DNA of 64,000 nucleotides from Candidatus Pedobacter colombiensis (GCA_029202485.1 CP119313.1:1-64000), one strand, 5' to 3'; positions 13,475-23,927 are shown, counted from the stretch's first letter. The notes: generated from the letters alone by a model not told the origin. Numbers and translations: made by a program.

Positions 13475-15013
13475 ATGAAAAATATGAGGTTCAATACAAC
13501 AATAAGTTTCTTCCGCATTTTTTCAGGAACATTAATCCTGGCGGTGCTGATGTCTGGATGTAATAAAAAGTTGGATATAGATTCAACACACCTGGTAAAC
13601 GAAAAAAACAACTGGAAATCAATTACTGATACTCGCTCTGCATTGCTTGGAACCTATGGTTTGCTAAGAGCAGCCATGGCTGATAACAATGCACACTGGC
13701 TTTATGGTGAATTGCGGAATGGTGATTTTCAGGCCACATCGAGATTGGATTTAAAAGCAATTATAGGCAGTAATCTAAATGCGCCATATCCGGTCGTACA
13801 GTCATTAAGCAGCTGGCGCAGGTTTTACGCTGTGATCAATAGTGCCAGCATTTTTATCGATCGTGCACATGAAGTGATGGCTTTGGATAAGCAGTATACT
13901 GAAAAAAATTATCAGGTCGATATTGCCCAAATGCATGCATTACGCGCTTTTGCCTATTTCTATATGACCCGCATTTGGGGTGATGTGCCATTGATTAAAT
14001 CTGTTAACGATGGCTCTTTCGAGCGAGCTAAGCGCACACCAAAAGAAGAAGTACTGGCTTATGCAGAAAGTGAACTGTTAAAAGCAGTAAAAGATTTGCC
14101 TTACAAATATGGGGATATATATGATCCGGTTTTTCCGGGCTTGTATTACGGACAGGGAATTGCAGGCTGGAATGGCGTACTGTTGACCAAAGTTTCGGCC
14201 TATGCTATTTTAGCACACATTGCTGCCTGGAACGAGCGCTATATAGATGCGTCGGGTTATGCACGTTTTGTGCTTGACAACGCGGGGAAGGCTGGTTCAA
14301 GTTATATGAACACGGCATTTTTGACCAGGGTTGATGGCTTTTTTTACGATAAAAATACCAATCAGATCTTTGGATTGCCTTTTGCCTGGAGCGATAGGGA
14401 GGCTAGTCTCGACGGACACATAGAAGATCTTACGTTGGCGGCACCGCTTGTGGTACGACCTGTTCCTCAAATATACATGACTGACCAGACCATCCTGTCC
14501 ATTTTTGATGAAGATAAAGACGAGCGTTTCTCTATAAACCCGGCCAATGGTAGGGCAGTAACTGATTATTTTACCGGATTTGGAAGTTCAAATACCATTT
14601 TCAGTAAAATTAAGTGTATTCGCAACGCTTCAACAGATGGCTCGCTGGGACTATTCAGCTCTGCCATCATTTTTACCCGTTTGGAAGAGATTACCTTGTT
14701 ATATGCCGAATCAATGGCTGTTTTGGACAATATGGGGGTAGCAGTAGATGCATTAGATGATGTACGTCTTTCAAGGGGATTACCTCGGTATACTGGTCCG
14801 GTTTCAGGTGTAATTGATGCAATTTTTAAAGAACGTAGAAGAGAACTCATGGGTGAAGGCTGGAGGTGGTACGACCAGGTCCGCTATAATCGGATTAAAA
14901 AGAACGATGCGCAGTTCAATAAATTAATCAGTACCAACGGCATTTTCTGGCCAATCGGTCAGGATGTACTTCGCAACAATTCATTATTGGTTCAAAACGA
15001 ATATTGGAGGTAA
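13475..15013 (+). CDS. SusD-like surface glycan-binding lipoprotein 1
   Basis: This 512-residue lipoprotein has lipobox MSGC (NKKLD follows) and a helical TPR-like SusD fold. Family features are the N-terminal ..LVNEKNNWKS.. block, MHALRAFAYFYMTRIWGDVPLI (about residue 150) and the C-terminal RRRELMGEGWRWYDQVRY. SusD proteins cap the SusC barrel and bind the polymer at the cell surface. It starts 2 nt after susC1 and is surely co-transcribed. Ligand specificity cannot be read from sequence. Confidence 0.93.
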   Translation: MKNMRFNTTISFFRIFSGTLILAVLMSGCNKKLDIDSTHLVNEKNNWKSITDTRSALLGTYGLLRAAMADNNAHWLYGELRNGDFQATSRLDLKAIIGSNLNAPYPVVQSLSSWRRFYAVINSASIFIDRAHEVMALDKQYTEKNYQVDIAQMHALRAFAYFYMTRIWGDVPLIKSVNDGSFERAKRTPKEEVLAYAESELLKAVKDLPYKYGDIYDPVFPGLYYGQGIAGWNGVLLTKVSAYAILAHIAAWNERYIDASGYARFVLDNAGKAGSSYMNTAFLTRVDGFFYDKNTNQIFGLPFAWSDREASLDGHIEDLTLAAPLVVRPVPQIYMTDQTILSIFDEDKDERFSINPANGRAVTDYFTGFGSSNTIFSKIKCIRNASTDGSLGLFSSAIIFTRLEEITLLYAESMAVLDNMGVAVDALDDVRLSRGLPRYTGPVSGVIDAIFKERRRELMGEGWRWYDQVRYNRIKKNDAQFNKLISTNGIFWPIGQDVLRNNSLLVQNEYWR

Positions 15014-15017
15014 TCAT

Positions 15018-15689
15018 ATGAAAAGGAATATACAGTTAATAAAAGGTTTGCTAATCCTGTTTACTGCAGTGCTATTTGTTGTCGCCTGCAAAAAGGATAA
15101 GGGAGCTTATGATTTCGATAACCAGGTTAACGAATTTGATGGAAATGTTTACGAGTATCTGAAGGCGCAGCCGGGGGTATACGATTCACTGTTAAAAGTA
15201 GTGGATCGCATTACCTGGCTAAAAGATACTTTAAGTTCGCCGTCTAACTTTACGGTTTTTGCACCAACCAACCGAAGCTTTTCTTTGGCATTGTTAAATC
15301 TCAATAACATCCGGGTTTCACAGAAAAAGCCGCTGATAAACTTAAGTAATGCTAATCTGGCTCAGCTGGATATCCTATTGAACAGGTACTTCATCAGCGG
15401 AAAGTTCACTACAGACAGCTTATTGCTTACAGATGGTGCATCCATGAATACCATTAAATACCATTACGAGATGCATGCCATGGAGGTGAATTCAAATGCT
15501 TATGGTTTTGTACATGGCGGTCCTAAAACCATCAAATACAGCGACGTTAAAGGCTCTCAGTATATCGTAGAGTGGCAAAGAACAACCACTCAGGCGGTAA
15601 ACATCTTTACCCGCAATGCTGTGGTTCATGTACTTACGCCATCACATGAGTTTGGTTTTAGTGAATTTACCCTTAGGCTCAATAAATAA
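15018..15689 (+). CDS. Fasciclin (FAS1) domain lipoprotein 1
   Basis: The protein has 223 residues from the ATG at 15018. I prefer this over an upstream in-frame start at 14964 because it gives a clean lipoprotein signal (FVVAC-KKD) and sits 7 nt after GGAGG (15006-15010), unusually strong for Bacteroidota. One FAS1 domain follows: NFTVFAPTNRSF is the classic H1 motif and NAVVHVLTPSHEFGF the C-terminal H2-like segment. FAS1 domains mediate adhesion or carbohydrate/protein binding. Here it probably acts as an accessory surface-binding protein of the SusCD complex. A paralogue lies at 21532. Confidence 0.88.
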   Translation: MKRNIQLIKGLLILFTAVLFVVACKKDKGAYDFDNQVNEFDGNVYEYLKAQPGVYDSLLKVVDRITWLKDTLSSPSNFTVFAPTNRSFSLALLNLNNIRVSQKKPLINLSNANLAQLDILLNRYFISGKFTTDSLLLTDGASMNTIKYHYEMHAMEVNSNAYGFVHGGPKTIKYSDVKGSQYIVEWQRTTTQAVNIFTRNAVVHVLTPSHEFGFSEFTLRLNK

Positions 15690-15694
15690 CAATT

Positions 15695-16738
15695 ATGAAT
15701 TCAGTTACCAAGATCATGATAAATAAAAAATATACACTGGCCATAATCCCTATAATTTTCCTGATCGGATTACTGGGGGGCTGTAAAAAATTCTTGCCTA
15801 CGGACCGGGATACCTTTAACGTGGAGGCACGGTTCACCCAAACGGTATACACGCCGGTATTGGGACGCACAACCTTAATGTCCAATAATTTTGATGCACA
15901 AAGCTCTACCTTACCGCTAACCTTCAGAATTGTTAATCCAAGAAATAACGATGGATTAATTGCGGCCGAGCTGATCAAGCCTTTCGATGTATTGGTTTGG
16001 AAAAAGGCTTATACAGGGACAGAGAAAACTTTGGCAGAGATTGAAGCGAAAAGAACGATTGAAAAGCATCCACTGTTCGAGATCAGGGAACATTCGGGGG
16101 AATTCATTATGTGGGCAGCGGCAAATGACCGCATTTTAAAATCCCTTCCCGATTCAGGTTATACTTTTGATGTGGAGGTAACCAACAATGGCGGTCGCAG
16201 GTATTTTAACAATATGAAGCTGCAGCCCTATAAAGAAAGGGCGTTTGAACCAAACTCTAAAGATCCCATAACAGGAGTTGATTTAAACAGGCAGATCACA
16301 CCCACTTCAGTGGTCAATATGGTTGGAGAGCGCACAAATATCCTCTTATCCCCGGGTGATATGAATGTTTATATGCGAAAAGTCGGTGAAGGAAACTCCC
16401 TGACCTTTCGCTTTCAGGACTCAGTATTCAACGCAATTAATCCAAATAAGTTTAACCTAACCAAATGGAATACACTGGTACATGGGTTCGATATGGAGAA
16501 AACAAATACCTATGTAAGGTATAAGGTAGCCTATCCAATTCCATTGGTATCCATTCCTACACAATATACTTCTCTTGATGGCAGGCAGGCGAGTGTTGGC
16601 TTTGCTTATGAACGCCTTGGCTTTGGGGGTATTAAGGAAATCGGGGGATTTACTTTCAACTTCAACATCTACCAACAGGGCGATTGGGAAATCATTTTTT
16701 GGTTTAACCGGGACAACCCAAGATTCGAAAATGAATGA
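15695..16738 (+). CDS. Putative surface lipoprotein, DUF5007-like
   Basis: A 347-residue lipoprotein with signal and lipobox LLGGC-KKF near residue 30. An internal ATG at 15716 would give a shorter signal sequence. The rest looks beta-rich, with no catalytic motif visible. Its size and place after SusC, SusD and FAS1 resemble lipoproteins annotated as DUF5007; this match is from memory of the family, not from a search. It likely contributes to surface glycan or glycoprotein binding. The TGA stop overlaps an ATG of the next frame (ATGATG), so it is tightly coupled to susC2. Confidence 0.7.
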   Translation: MNSVTKIMINKKYTLAIIPIIFLIGLLGGCKKFLPTDRDTFNVEARFTQTVYTPVLGRTTLMSNNFDAQSSTLPLTFRIVNPRNNDGLIAAELIKPFDVLVWKKAYTGTEKTLAEIEAKRTIEKHPLFEIREHSGEFIMWAAANDRILKSLPDSGYTFDVEVTNNGGRRYFNNMKLQPYKERAFEPNSKDPITGVDLNRQITPTSVVNMVGERTNILLSPGDMNVYMRKVGEGNSLTFRFQDSVFNAINPNKFNLTKWNTLVHGFDMEKTNTYVRYKVAYPIPLVSIPTQYTSLDGRQASVGFAYERLGFGGIKEIGGFTFNFNIYQQGDWEIIFWFNRDNPRFENE

Positions 16739-16791
16739 TGTACACAGATCAAAATAGATTTAAGCTGAACACGCTAAAACAAAACAGGACT

Positions 16792-19700
16792 ATGAAGTAC
16801 CTTTCTAAATTTTTACTGCTCCTTACGCTGGTGGTTACTTCCGGAACCAGGGTGTATGCACAAAAGATGGTAACCGTAAAAGGTATTGTATTTGAGAAAT
16901 CAACTAATCTGGGATTACCAGGAGTAAATATCGCTATGGGTACGCCCCTTAAATCGGTAGGCTCTACCGCTGGTAACGGATCGTTTTTGGTTACTGTACC
17001 CGAAAACACAGAGCTTACCTTTAGCTATATCGGATTTAAGGTACAAAAACTAAAAGCAAACGATAAACAAACCATGCGTATCGTGCTTCAGGAGTCAACC
17101 AACACCCTCGAAGATAAAGTTGTAATTGTAGGATATTCTGCAAAAACCAAAGAGGTCTCTACCGGAGCAATCACTACCATTAGTGGCAAGGCACTTCAGG
17201 ATGTTCCTGTAGCCAACGTGGTGGAATTGTTGCAAGGTAAAGTAGCCGGTTTAAATATCCAGAACAATACCGGTAGCCCTGGTGCCCGCGGATCGATCTT
17301 TGTACGTGGTTTATCCAGTATAGATATACAAGGGTCTGGTAGTGATGCCTTCTTAACACCAACTTCTCCCTTGTTTGTAATTGATGGGGTGCCTTTAGAT
17401 GCCAACTCCAATTACGAATATGGTTTTTCACAAGGTGGTCCCGGGATCAGCCCTCTTTCATTGATTCCACCAGAGGACATTGAAGAAGTTTCGGTGTTAA
17501 AAGATGCACAGGCAACTTCCTTATATGGATCTCAGGGCGCTTATGGAGTAATTTTAATTACGACCAAAAGAGGGAAGTCTAAAACCCCGATCATCCAGTA
17601 TACCACCAATTTCTTTGTCAATACTCCACCAAAACTGAAAGAGGTAATTGGGGGAAAAACGGAACGTGATATGCGTTTGTGGCAGATCTACAATTATGGA
17701 AAGGGGTTATATGATGGCAGACAACTGATCGATAACACGCCCTTTTTAGCGGATAGCTTAAATGCGTTCTACAACAACTCAACCGACTGGCAAAGCATTT
17801 TCTACAGAACTACCTTTAACCAGACGCACAATATCAATGCATCAGGAGGTGATCAGAAATTCAACTATAAAGTGAATGTGGGTTATTACAATGAAAATGG
17901 TATTGTCGAAAATACAGGCTTAACCAGATACTCATTGGGGATGAACGTATTGTATCAGCCAAACGAGAAGTTTCGCTTATTTACGAACGTATCCACAGCA
18001 TTGGGTATCAGTAAAAAGGGGAGTGGTAATGGTGTGCAGCAAAGTGGTGTGGCCAGTGGAAGTTCGGCATCATCACTCTTACCACCACCTTCCTTATTTA
18101 GTGGGGCGGGAGATGCAACCGGAGTAATGATTGTAGACAACAACAACAAGTCCGGGAACATAAAAACCAATCTTGAGGCCAGGTATCAGTTTATTAAGTC
18201 TTTGGCGTTGACCAGTACGGTAAATTATGATTACAACACAGGTACGGAAGACACTTTTAAACCGGCGATTTTAAATAATAACAAATCGAGCCTTTATACT
18301 TATAACGATCGCAGAAGTACGCTGTACAATAGGAACATGATCAACTACACGGAAACATTTAATAATTTCCATAACGTAAACTTCTTTGTTTTCAACGAGA
18401 TGTATATCCGAAGTTATCAGGCGCAGGTGATTAATCAAATGCGTACACCAAATGATCAGTATCAGGGGCCAGGAGGTTTCAACGCTTCGGATTCTAAGGG
18501 TGGTATTTTAAACAGTTATGCAGATTCAAGATCAGCAGCAATAGCAGCTTCATTCTCTTACAATTTTGATAAAAAATATGTAATAGATCTTTCTTATCGT
18601 CTGGATGGTTTATCGAGCAGTGGCCCTGATGTACCGTGGTCTAAAAACCCGTCTGTAGCTGTAAAGTGGAACTTCAACAAGGAAAAATGGTTTGAGAAAA
18701 TAAAATGGGTTGATTATGGTGCAATACGTACCAGCTGGGGTAAAAATATTGTCCCGGCGGGTACCGTATTTGATGCTTTTGGTGCCTATAATTATAGCGG
18801 ATCTTATAATGGATCTCAAGCTATTGGCCTCGGTTTTAAACAATTGCCGAATACGTTGTTAACCCCAACAGTTACCACTCAGTTTAATACAGGGGTAGAA
18901 TTGGGCTTGTTGGATGGAAAGTACCAACTGACTTTTGACACCTATTATAAAATGGTTGATAACCAGCTAAGAACTAAAGCATTGGCAGATCACAATGCTT
19001 TTGAGAGCATTAAGACCAATGAAGTTAGTTTGGTTAATTATGGTTATGAGTTGTCATTAACCATTCGCCCCCTGGCTAAGGAAAGTAAGGTGAACTGGAC
19101 GGTTTCATTCAATGGAGCGATCAACAAGGATGTATTAACCAGGCTACCTGATGGCGTGCGCTCTATTATGATTACGGATGACAACACCAAGCAAAATATT
19201 CTTTATCGTTTGGGTAGAAACAGCTTGTCGAACGTACTTTATAATACTAAAGGCGTGTATGCGACCACAGATGATGTAGCTGTCGATCCGGTTACCGGGA
19301 TGCGCTACCGCACTACCGACGGAAAGAATACTACTTTTTTCCAGGGAGGAGATCCCCACTGGGCGGATATTAATGGAGATTATATTCTTGACGAACGAGA
19401 CCTGGTTATTGCAGGTAATTCTTTTCCACAAGTTACCGGAGGGATCAGCTCATTCTTCTCCTATAAGAACTATTCTATGAACCTAAATATGTCTTATACT
19501 TTTAAAAGAGACATCTTAAACAACGCCTTAGCGGAACGATTCCAGAATTTTGCTGACCCGGTTAAGCAAAACAACCTGGTTCCTTTAGATAAATATGATT
19601 ATTGGAGGACTACAGGAAGCAACGCCATGTATCCAAATCCTTATGATTATACCCGCTATGACATCTATAAACCATTTCGTTTCGACCAGACTTTGTTTCA

Positions 19701-19938
19701 GGAAGATGGGTCTTATCTGAAGATCAATACGCTGACACTAGCCTATACTTTTGACAGGAAATTCTCAGAGCGCTTAGGTATTACCTCTATGAGGATCTAT
19801 TGTACAGGGAACAACCTGTATACTTTCACAAATTACTCGGGGCCTGATCCTGAAAACGTGACTGATCTGGGGCGCGATAACTCCAAAGGTTATCCAAGCA
19901 GACGCAGCTACTCACTTGGTTTAAATGTACAGTTCTAA
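16792..19938 (+). CDS. SusC-like TonB-dependent outer-membrane transporter 2
   Basis: The protein has 1,048 residues from the ATG at 16792, chosen because it begins directly with the signal peptide (MKYLSKFLLLLTLV...VYAQ). An upstream in-frame ATG at 16735 would add 19 polar residues. Domains are a carboxypeptidase-regulatory-like domain (VKGIVFEKSTNLGLPGVNI to about residue 95), a TonB plug with LLQGKVAGLNIQNNTGSPGA and VSVLKDAQATSLYGSQGAYG, and a C-terminal barrel with GGDPHWADINGDYILDERD and EDGSYLKINTLTLAYTF. It is the second transporter of the locus and differs from the first in having the N-terminal domain. It pairs with the SusD that follows. Confidence 0.95.
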   Translation: MKYLSKFLLLLTLVVTSGTRVYAQKMVTVKGIVFEKSTNLGLPGVNIAMGTPLKSVGSTAGNGSFLVTVPENTELTFSYIGFKVQKLKANDKQTMRIVLQESTNTLEDKVVIVGYSAKTKEVSTGAITTISGKALQDVPVANVVELLQGKVAGLNIQNNTGSPGARGSIFVRGLSSIDIQGSGSDAFLTPTSPLFVIDGVPLDANSNYEYGFSQGGPGISPLSLIPPEDIEEVSVLKDAQATSLYGSQGAYGVILITTKRGKSKTPIIQYTTNFFVNTPPKLKEVIGGKTERDMRLWQIYNYGKGLYDGRQLIDNTPFLADSLNAFYNNSTDWQSIFYRTTFNQTHNINASGGDQKFNYKVNVGYYNENGIVENTGLTRYSLGMNVLYQPNEKFRLFTNVSTALGISKKGSGNGVQQSGVASGSSASSLLPPPSLFSGAGDATGVMIVDNNNKSGNIKTNLEARYQFIKSLALTSTVNYDYNTGTEDTFKPAILNNNKSSLYTYNDRRSTLYNRNMINYTETFNNFHNVNFFVFNEMYIRSYQAQVINQMRTPNDQYQGPGGFNASDSKGGILNSYADSRSAAIAASFSYNFDKKYVIDLSYRLDGLSSSGPDVPWSKNPSVAVKWNFNKEKWFEKIKWVDYGAIRTSWGKNIVPAGTVFDAFGAYNYSGSYNGSQAIGLGFKQLPNTLLTPTVTTQFNTGVELGLLDGKYQLTFDTYYKMVDNQLRTKALADHNAFESIKTNEVSLVNYGYELSLTIRPLAKESKVNWTVSFNGAINKDVLTRLPDGVRSIMITDDNTKQNILYRLGRNSLSNVLYNTKGVYATTDDVAVDPVTGMRYRTTDGKNTTFFQGGDPHWADINGDYILDERDLVIAGNSFPQVTGGISSFFSYKNYSMNLNMSYTFKRDILNNALAERFQNFADPVKQNNLVPLDKYDYWRTTGSNAMYPNPYDYTRYDIYKPFRFDQTLFQEDGSYLKINTLTLAYTFDRKFSERLGITSMRIYCTGNNLYTFTNYSGPDPENVTDLGRDNSKGYPSRRSYSLGLNVQF

Positions 19939-19939
19939 A

Positions 19940-21508
19940 ATGAAATTGATGATGAAAAGGATCTTATATATTATTCCCTTACTGGTGCTGCTGATTGCAA
20001 ACCCAGGCTGTAAAAAGTTTTTAAATGTCGAACCGGTAACCAGTCTTTCAGGTAACAATTACTGGAAAACGGCAAAAGATGCCGAAGATTTTACCAAAGA
20101 TGTGTACAGGTTGTTCCGTGCAGCAACGATGTCTAACATCCTGCTGGCTACAGGCGATTTTCGCAATGGTCCGACTAAGGCCGGTGGAACCTTCCCTAAA
20201 CGGTATGACTTCGATTATATGGCAATTAATGATATCAAGAAAACGCTGGCTGCAGATGCCTCACGTACCAGACCCGGTTATAATGCCGAATTGGAATGGT
20301 ATCAGCAACGTGCACGTTACGATATGATTCCAGATTGGACCCCATTTTATAAAGTGGTGCAATCTGCCAATATTCTTTACAAGGAGTTGGACCGCATTGA
20401 CGACCCTTCTTTTAGTGATAAGATGAAAAAGCAGTACCGCGCCGAAGCTGTATTTATGCGTTGCATGGCTTATTTCTTTTTGGTTCGGTTATATGGTGAT
20501 GTGCCTTATTACACCAATGCCTATAACCAGGTTCCTTTGGGGCGTACACCTCTGGTTACGGTATTTAAAAACTGTATAGAAGATTTAAAAAAGGTAAGAG
20601 AGGATCTGCCGTGGACCTATAAAGATCCAGCAAACCGTGCCGTAAGAGCAATGCGTGGTAGTGCTGATGCTTTGATGATGCACATGAACATGTGGTGTGC
20701 CGGCTTTGATCCAAACAATGCAATGTCCTATTATAAAGCTGTAGATGCACTGGGTCTTGATATTGAAAACATAGGCATGGCCGAGCAAGGGGCTTATGCA
20801 TTATTGCCTATCGAACAAACTTATCTGGTGATGTTCGGACGTTCCCAGGAGGGCTTATTCGAAATTCAACTGAGCAGTAACTATGGTGAAGTAAGTGTAG
20901 ATCGTAGACATAAGTTTTCCAATAGTGTAGCACATTTACCTTTCTTAACTTCTACAGATAGATCGCTTAGTGAGCTGGCATATCGCAGCAGCTATATGAA
21001 AATGATATACCCGGAAGGAGGAACTGATAGGCGTAAAGACATTTGGTTTGATCTGGCTGACATTTACGACGAAAGCGGAAAGGCCATTATCTATAAGTTT
21101 TTCAACCGTGCAGCACCTACACAAGGGGATGATGATAATCCAATTATCTTCCGTTTGGCTGATGTAATCCTGCTCCATGCAGAAGCATTGGCAGAGCTGG
21201 GAGGAGAAGATGGACGCGCACAGGATTTGTTAAATATCATCCGTAGAAGGGCTGGTGCCGATCCATTCCCTGCAAACCCGGGCGAAGGTAAACTTAAGGA
21301 TGCCATCTATTGGGAACGCTGTAAGGAACTCATGGGTGAAGGACATTATTATTATGATCTCGTGCGTACTAAGAAAATAATGGATCCAAAATTCTCCTAC
21401 CGTCCAATGTCTTACTCTGCATTTATTGCAGGTGCCTGGACTTGGCCAATAGCCAGTAAGGCGCTAATCAACAATCCGTATATGGTACTTAACAACTACT
21501 GGCAATAG
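19940..21508 (+). CDS. SusD-like surface glycan-binding lipoprotein 2
   Basis: The protein has 522 residues from the ATG at 19940, immediately after the susC2 stop. A start at 19925 would overlap susC2. The lipoprotein signal ends ANPGC-KKF. SusD hallmarks are EPVTSLSGNNYWKTAKDAE, AEAVFMRCMAYFFLVRLYGD and ERCKELMGEGHYYYDLVR. It is expected to form the lid of SusC2 and bind polymer. It is followed by a second FAS1 lipoprotein, repeating the order of the first cassette. Confidence 0.93.
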   Translation: MKLMMKRILYIIPLLVLLIANPGCKKFLNVEPVTSLSGNNYWKTAKDAEDFTKDVYRLFRAATMSNILLATGDFRNGPTKAGGTFPKRYDFDYMAINDIKKTLAADASRTRPGYNAELEWYQQRARYDMIPDWTPFYKVVQSANILYKELDRIDDPSFSDKMKKQYRAEAVFMRCMAYFFLVRLYGDVPYYTNAYNQVPLGRTPLVTVFKNCIEDLKKVREDLPWTYKDPANRAVRAMRGSADALMMHMNMWCAGFDPNNAMSYYKAVDALGLDIENIGMAEQGAYALLPIEQTYLVMFGRSQEGLFEIQLSSNYGEVSVDRRHKFSNSVAHLPFLTSTDRSLSELAYRSSYMKMIYPEGGTDRRKDIWFDLADIYDESGKAIIYKFFNRAAPTQGDDDNPIIFRLADVILLHAEALAELGGEDGRAQDLLNIIRRRAGADPFPANPGEGKLKDAIYWERCKELMGEGHYYYDLVRTKKIMDPKFSYRPMSYSAFIAGAWTWPIASKALINNPYMVLNNYWQ

Positions 21509-21531
21509 GTTTAATCATTAAATAAACAGAT

Positions 21532-22275
21532 ATGTATAAAAATATAAATCGCATTACCGGACTGATAGTACTAATAGTAGCCGTACTATGCTTTGCAATT
21601 GGTTGTAAAAAGGATGCACATTATTTAGACACCGGAATAACCAATGCAAAGTTTGATGGCAATATGATGCAGTATTTAGAATCAAAGCCATTGCACTTTG
21701 ATACGCTTGCTCAGGTGATTAAACTAGCTGGAATGGAAGATGTGTTTAAAAACGAAAATATTACTTTTTTTGCACCTCCTGACCCTACGATTGGCGCTAG
21801 CATTAAGCAGCTTAACTTCTATCTTTATTATACAGGTAAGGATACGGTAAAAACACTTTCTGACATTAAACCGAAGGTATGGAAAGAGCTATTATCCATG
21901 TATGTCTTTAAAGGAACCAGTCGCTTAAAGGATTTCAGACAAGTGGATACTGCAGCACTGGATACCTATTCGGGTCAGGGTTATCTTGCCTATAACAATA
22001 AGCCGATGAACATTGGTGTACTGTATCACGATGCGGTAAATGGCCCCAAAGAAAACCAGGTTACCATCAAGTATGCTGGCTACCGTCAGCTCATGATTTC
22101 CTATATCCCCGATCTTTCGAAACCTAAAAGTTTTTGGGTAAATGCCCTGGTGTCTTCTTCAGACATCAACCCAACAAATGGAATTGTTCATGCGCTCAAA
22201 TTCACCAATCATTATTTCGGGTTCAGTTCCTACAAATTCATAACGTTAGCGACTGAAAATGGTATCGGAAATTAA
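21532..22275 (+). CDS. Fasciclin (FAS1) domain lipoprotein 2
   Basis: A 247-residue lipoprotein (lipobox FAIGC-KKD) with one divergent FAS1 domain: ITFFAPPDPTIG corresponds to the H1 motif, and NGIVHALKFTNHYFGFSSY to the C-terminal segment. It is paralogous to the protein at 15018. Both begin CKKD..., then FDGN.[MY].YL. It lies 23 nt after susD2 and is presumably part of the surface complex. It is called FAS1 mainly on these motifs and on position. Confidence 0.82.
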   Translation: MYKNINRITGLIVLIVAVLCFAIGCKKDAHYLDTGITNAKFDGNMMQYLESKPLHFDTLAQVIKLAGMEDVFKNENITFFAPPDPTIGASIKQLNFYLYYTGKDTVKTLSDIKPKVWKELLSMYVFKGTSRLKDFRQVDTAALDTYSGQGYLAYNNKPMNIGVLYHDAVNGPKENQVTIKYAGYRQLMISYIPDLSKPKSFWVNALVSSSDINPTNGIVHALKFTNHYFGFSSYKFITLATENGIGN

Positions 22276-22295
22276 ACTGTATAGGAGATAAAAAT

Positions 22296-23927
22296 ATGTG
22301 GTATAAAATCAATAATAAAACTCAAATGATGAATACTAAAAAGTGGTGTTTCTTGTGCATTATACTGTTTGCCGGACTTTCGTCCTGCAAGAAAAGCAGC
22401 GATCTGAAAGTTGATCCTTATGCAGGAGGAAAGGAGCCATTAGGCATTCGTTTTTCCAATGCCCTGCCTAAGCCAGCTTCGGGTATCAGCGGTGCTGATG
22501 TGGTGTATCAGATCACCGGCTTACTGCCTTATAAAGATAAAATTAAGTGCTACCTGAATGAAACAGAAGCAACGGTAACCGAGATTACGGATAAAACCAT
22601 TAAGCTGAAGGTTCCTGAGGGGGCTAGTTCCGGTGGGGTTACCATTGTTATTGACGGGCAGATTTTCTTTGGTCCCGAATTTACTGTTACAGGCAAAGCC
22701 GGGATTGATCCTACTTTCAAAACTGTGATTGGCACAAACGGGATTATCAATCAAATTATGCCACTTAATAATGGCAATATGATGCTGATTGGCTCATTTA
22801 CGGATTATGAAAAAAGCACATCCAAAAAGGTCCCTATTAGTGGCATTGTGCTTACCTCTCCTGATGGGCAGTATATCCCTACTGCGGCTTTTGGCGCAGG
22901 GGCCGGCGGGAGTTTAACCTCTATGGTTAAGTTAACCAATGGGCAGTATATGGTAGGTGGTGCATTCAGTACTTTCAATAAACGGAAAAGTATTGGAAAC
23001 ATTACCCGGTTAAACGCCAATGGTTCATTAGACTCGACAATTGTAGAGGTTGTTAACTTAACTCCATTACAGCCTAAAAATAGCTTTGATACTGTTGCGG
23101 CATTTAATGGAGCCTTAATGGGGCAGGTGAGTAAGGTATTTAGCTATAATAATAAGGTGATTGTGGTAGGCGGTTTCAATAGTTATTACGAGCATTTTTA
23201 TGAGCGTTCAACCCGCGATACCAAAGTGTTAGGATTTATACGAATGGAAAGCTTATTGCGTATGGAGGCAAGTGGGGGGCTGGATTCAACCTATAATTAT
23301 AATAAAGCAACCAAATCCAGTTATGAGCGACCAAATGGTTTTTTCTATGATGCTATTATGCAGAGTGATGGTAAAGTTATTGTTGTGGGGAGTTTTACAA
23401 AATTTCAGGGAAAGGCTGCAAATTATATTGCAAGGGTGGATAATAACGGTATAATCGATCCTGGCTTTCAGGTTGGGGCTGGTGCAGATGGCTTAATTAG
23501 CTCCATTCGTTACAATGCAACTACGGGCAAGTACCTGCTTTGCGGTTCATTTAAAACCTTCAACGGAAAACCGGCTAATGGGGTAGTGATGATGAATAGT
23601 AATGGTACGGTTGATGAATCCTTTAGTCTGGGTAAGCTGGAAGGTGGAAGCATTGGTTTTGCAGCACAGTTATCGGACGGAAAGATTCTGGTTAGTGGCT
23701 CTTTCAATAAATATAACAACGTGATCAGGCAAGGGTTCATGATCCTGAATGCCAATGGTACTCTGGCAGAAGGTTATAACAATACAGGCATGTTCCAGGG
23801 AGTTGTAAGCGATATTTATGAAACCACTTCACCACTGGGTTTCCCGGCTGTAGTGATCGTTGGGTACATTTCCAAGTTCGACAATAAAGCAGCAGGCAAT
23901 ATAGTAAGGCTCGTTTTACGCCCATAA
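22296..23927 (+). CDS. IPT/TIG-like plus delta-60-repeat propeller lipoprotein (DUF5008/DUF5124 type)
   Basis: A 543-residue lipoprotein (GLSSC-KKSSD). The ATG at 22296 has AGGAGA 7 nt upstream, which supports the long form over an internal ATG at 22326. After an N-terminal IPT/TIG-like domain (about 50-135, ending in a PEFTVTG strand) there are about six delta-60-type repeats with D-[PS]-[TG]-F starts and G-[KN]-[IVY]-[LIM]-[VL]-x-G-[SA]-F cores (for example DGKVIVVGSF, DGKILVSGSF). These should fold into a beta-propeller. Size and context fit proteins annotated DUF5008 plus DUF5124. It is probably a surface glycan- or protein-binding protein, with no visible catalytic residues. Confidence 0.8.
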   Translation: MWYKINNKTQMMNTKKWCFLCIILFAGLSSCKKSSDLKVDPYAGGKEPLGIRFSNALPKPASGISGADVVYQITGLLPYKDKIKCYLNETEATVTEITDKTIKLKVPEGASSGGVTIVIDGQIFFGPEFTVTGKAGIDPTFKTVIGTNGIINQIMPLNNGNMMLIGSFTDYEKSTSKKVPISGIVLTSPDGQYIPTAAFGAGAGGSLTSMVKLTNGQYMVGGAFSTFNKRKSIGNITRLNANGSLDSTIVEVVNLTPLQPKNSFDTVAAFNGALMGQVSKVFSYNNKVIVVGGFNSYYEHFYERSTRDTKVLGFIRMESLLRMEASGGLDSTYNYNKATKSSYERPNGFFYDAIMQSDGKVIVVGSFTKFQGKAANYIARVDNNGIIDPGFQVGAGADGLISSIRYNATTGKYLLCGSFKTFNGKPANGVVMMNSNGTVDESFSLGKLEGGSIGFAAQLSDGKILVSGSFNKYNNVIRQGFMILNANGTLAEGYNNTGMFQGVVSDIYETTSPLGFPAVVIVGYISKFDNKAAGNIVRLVLRP

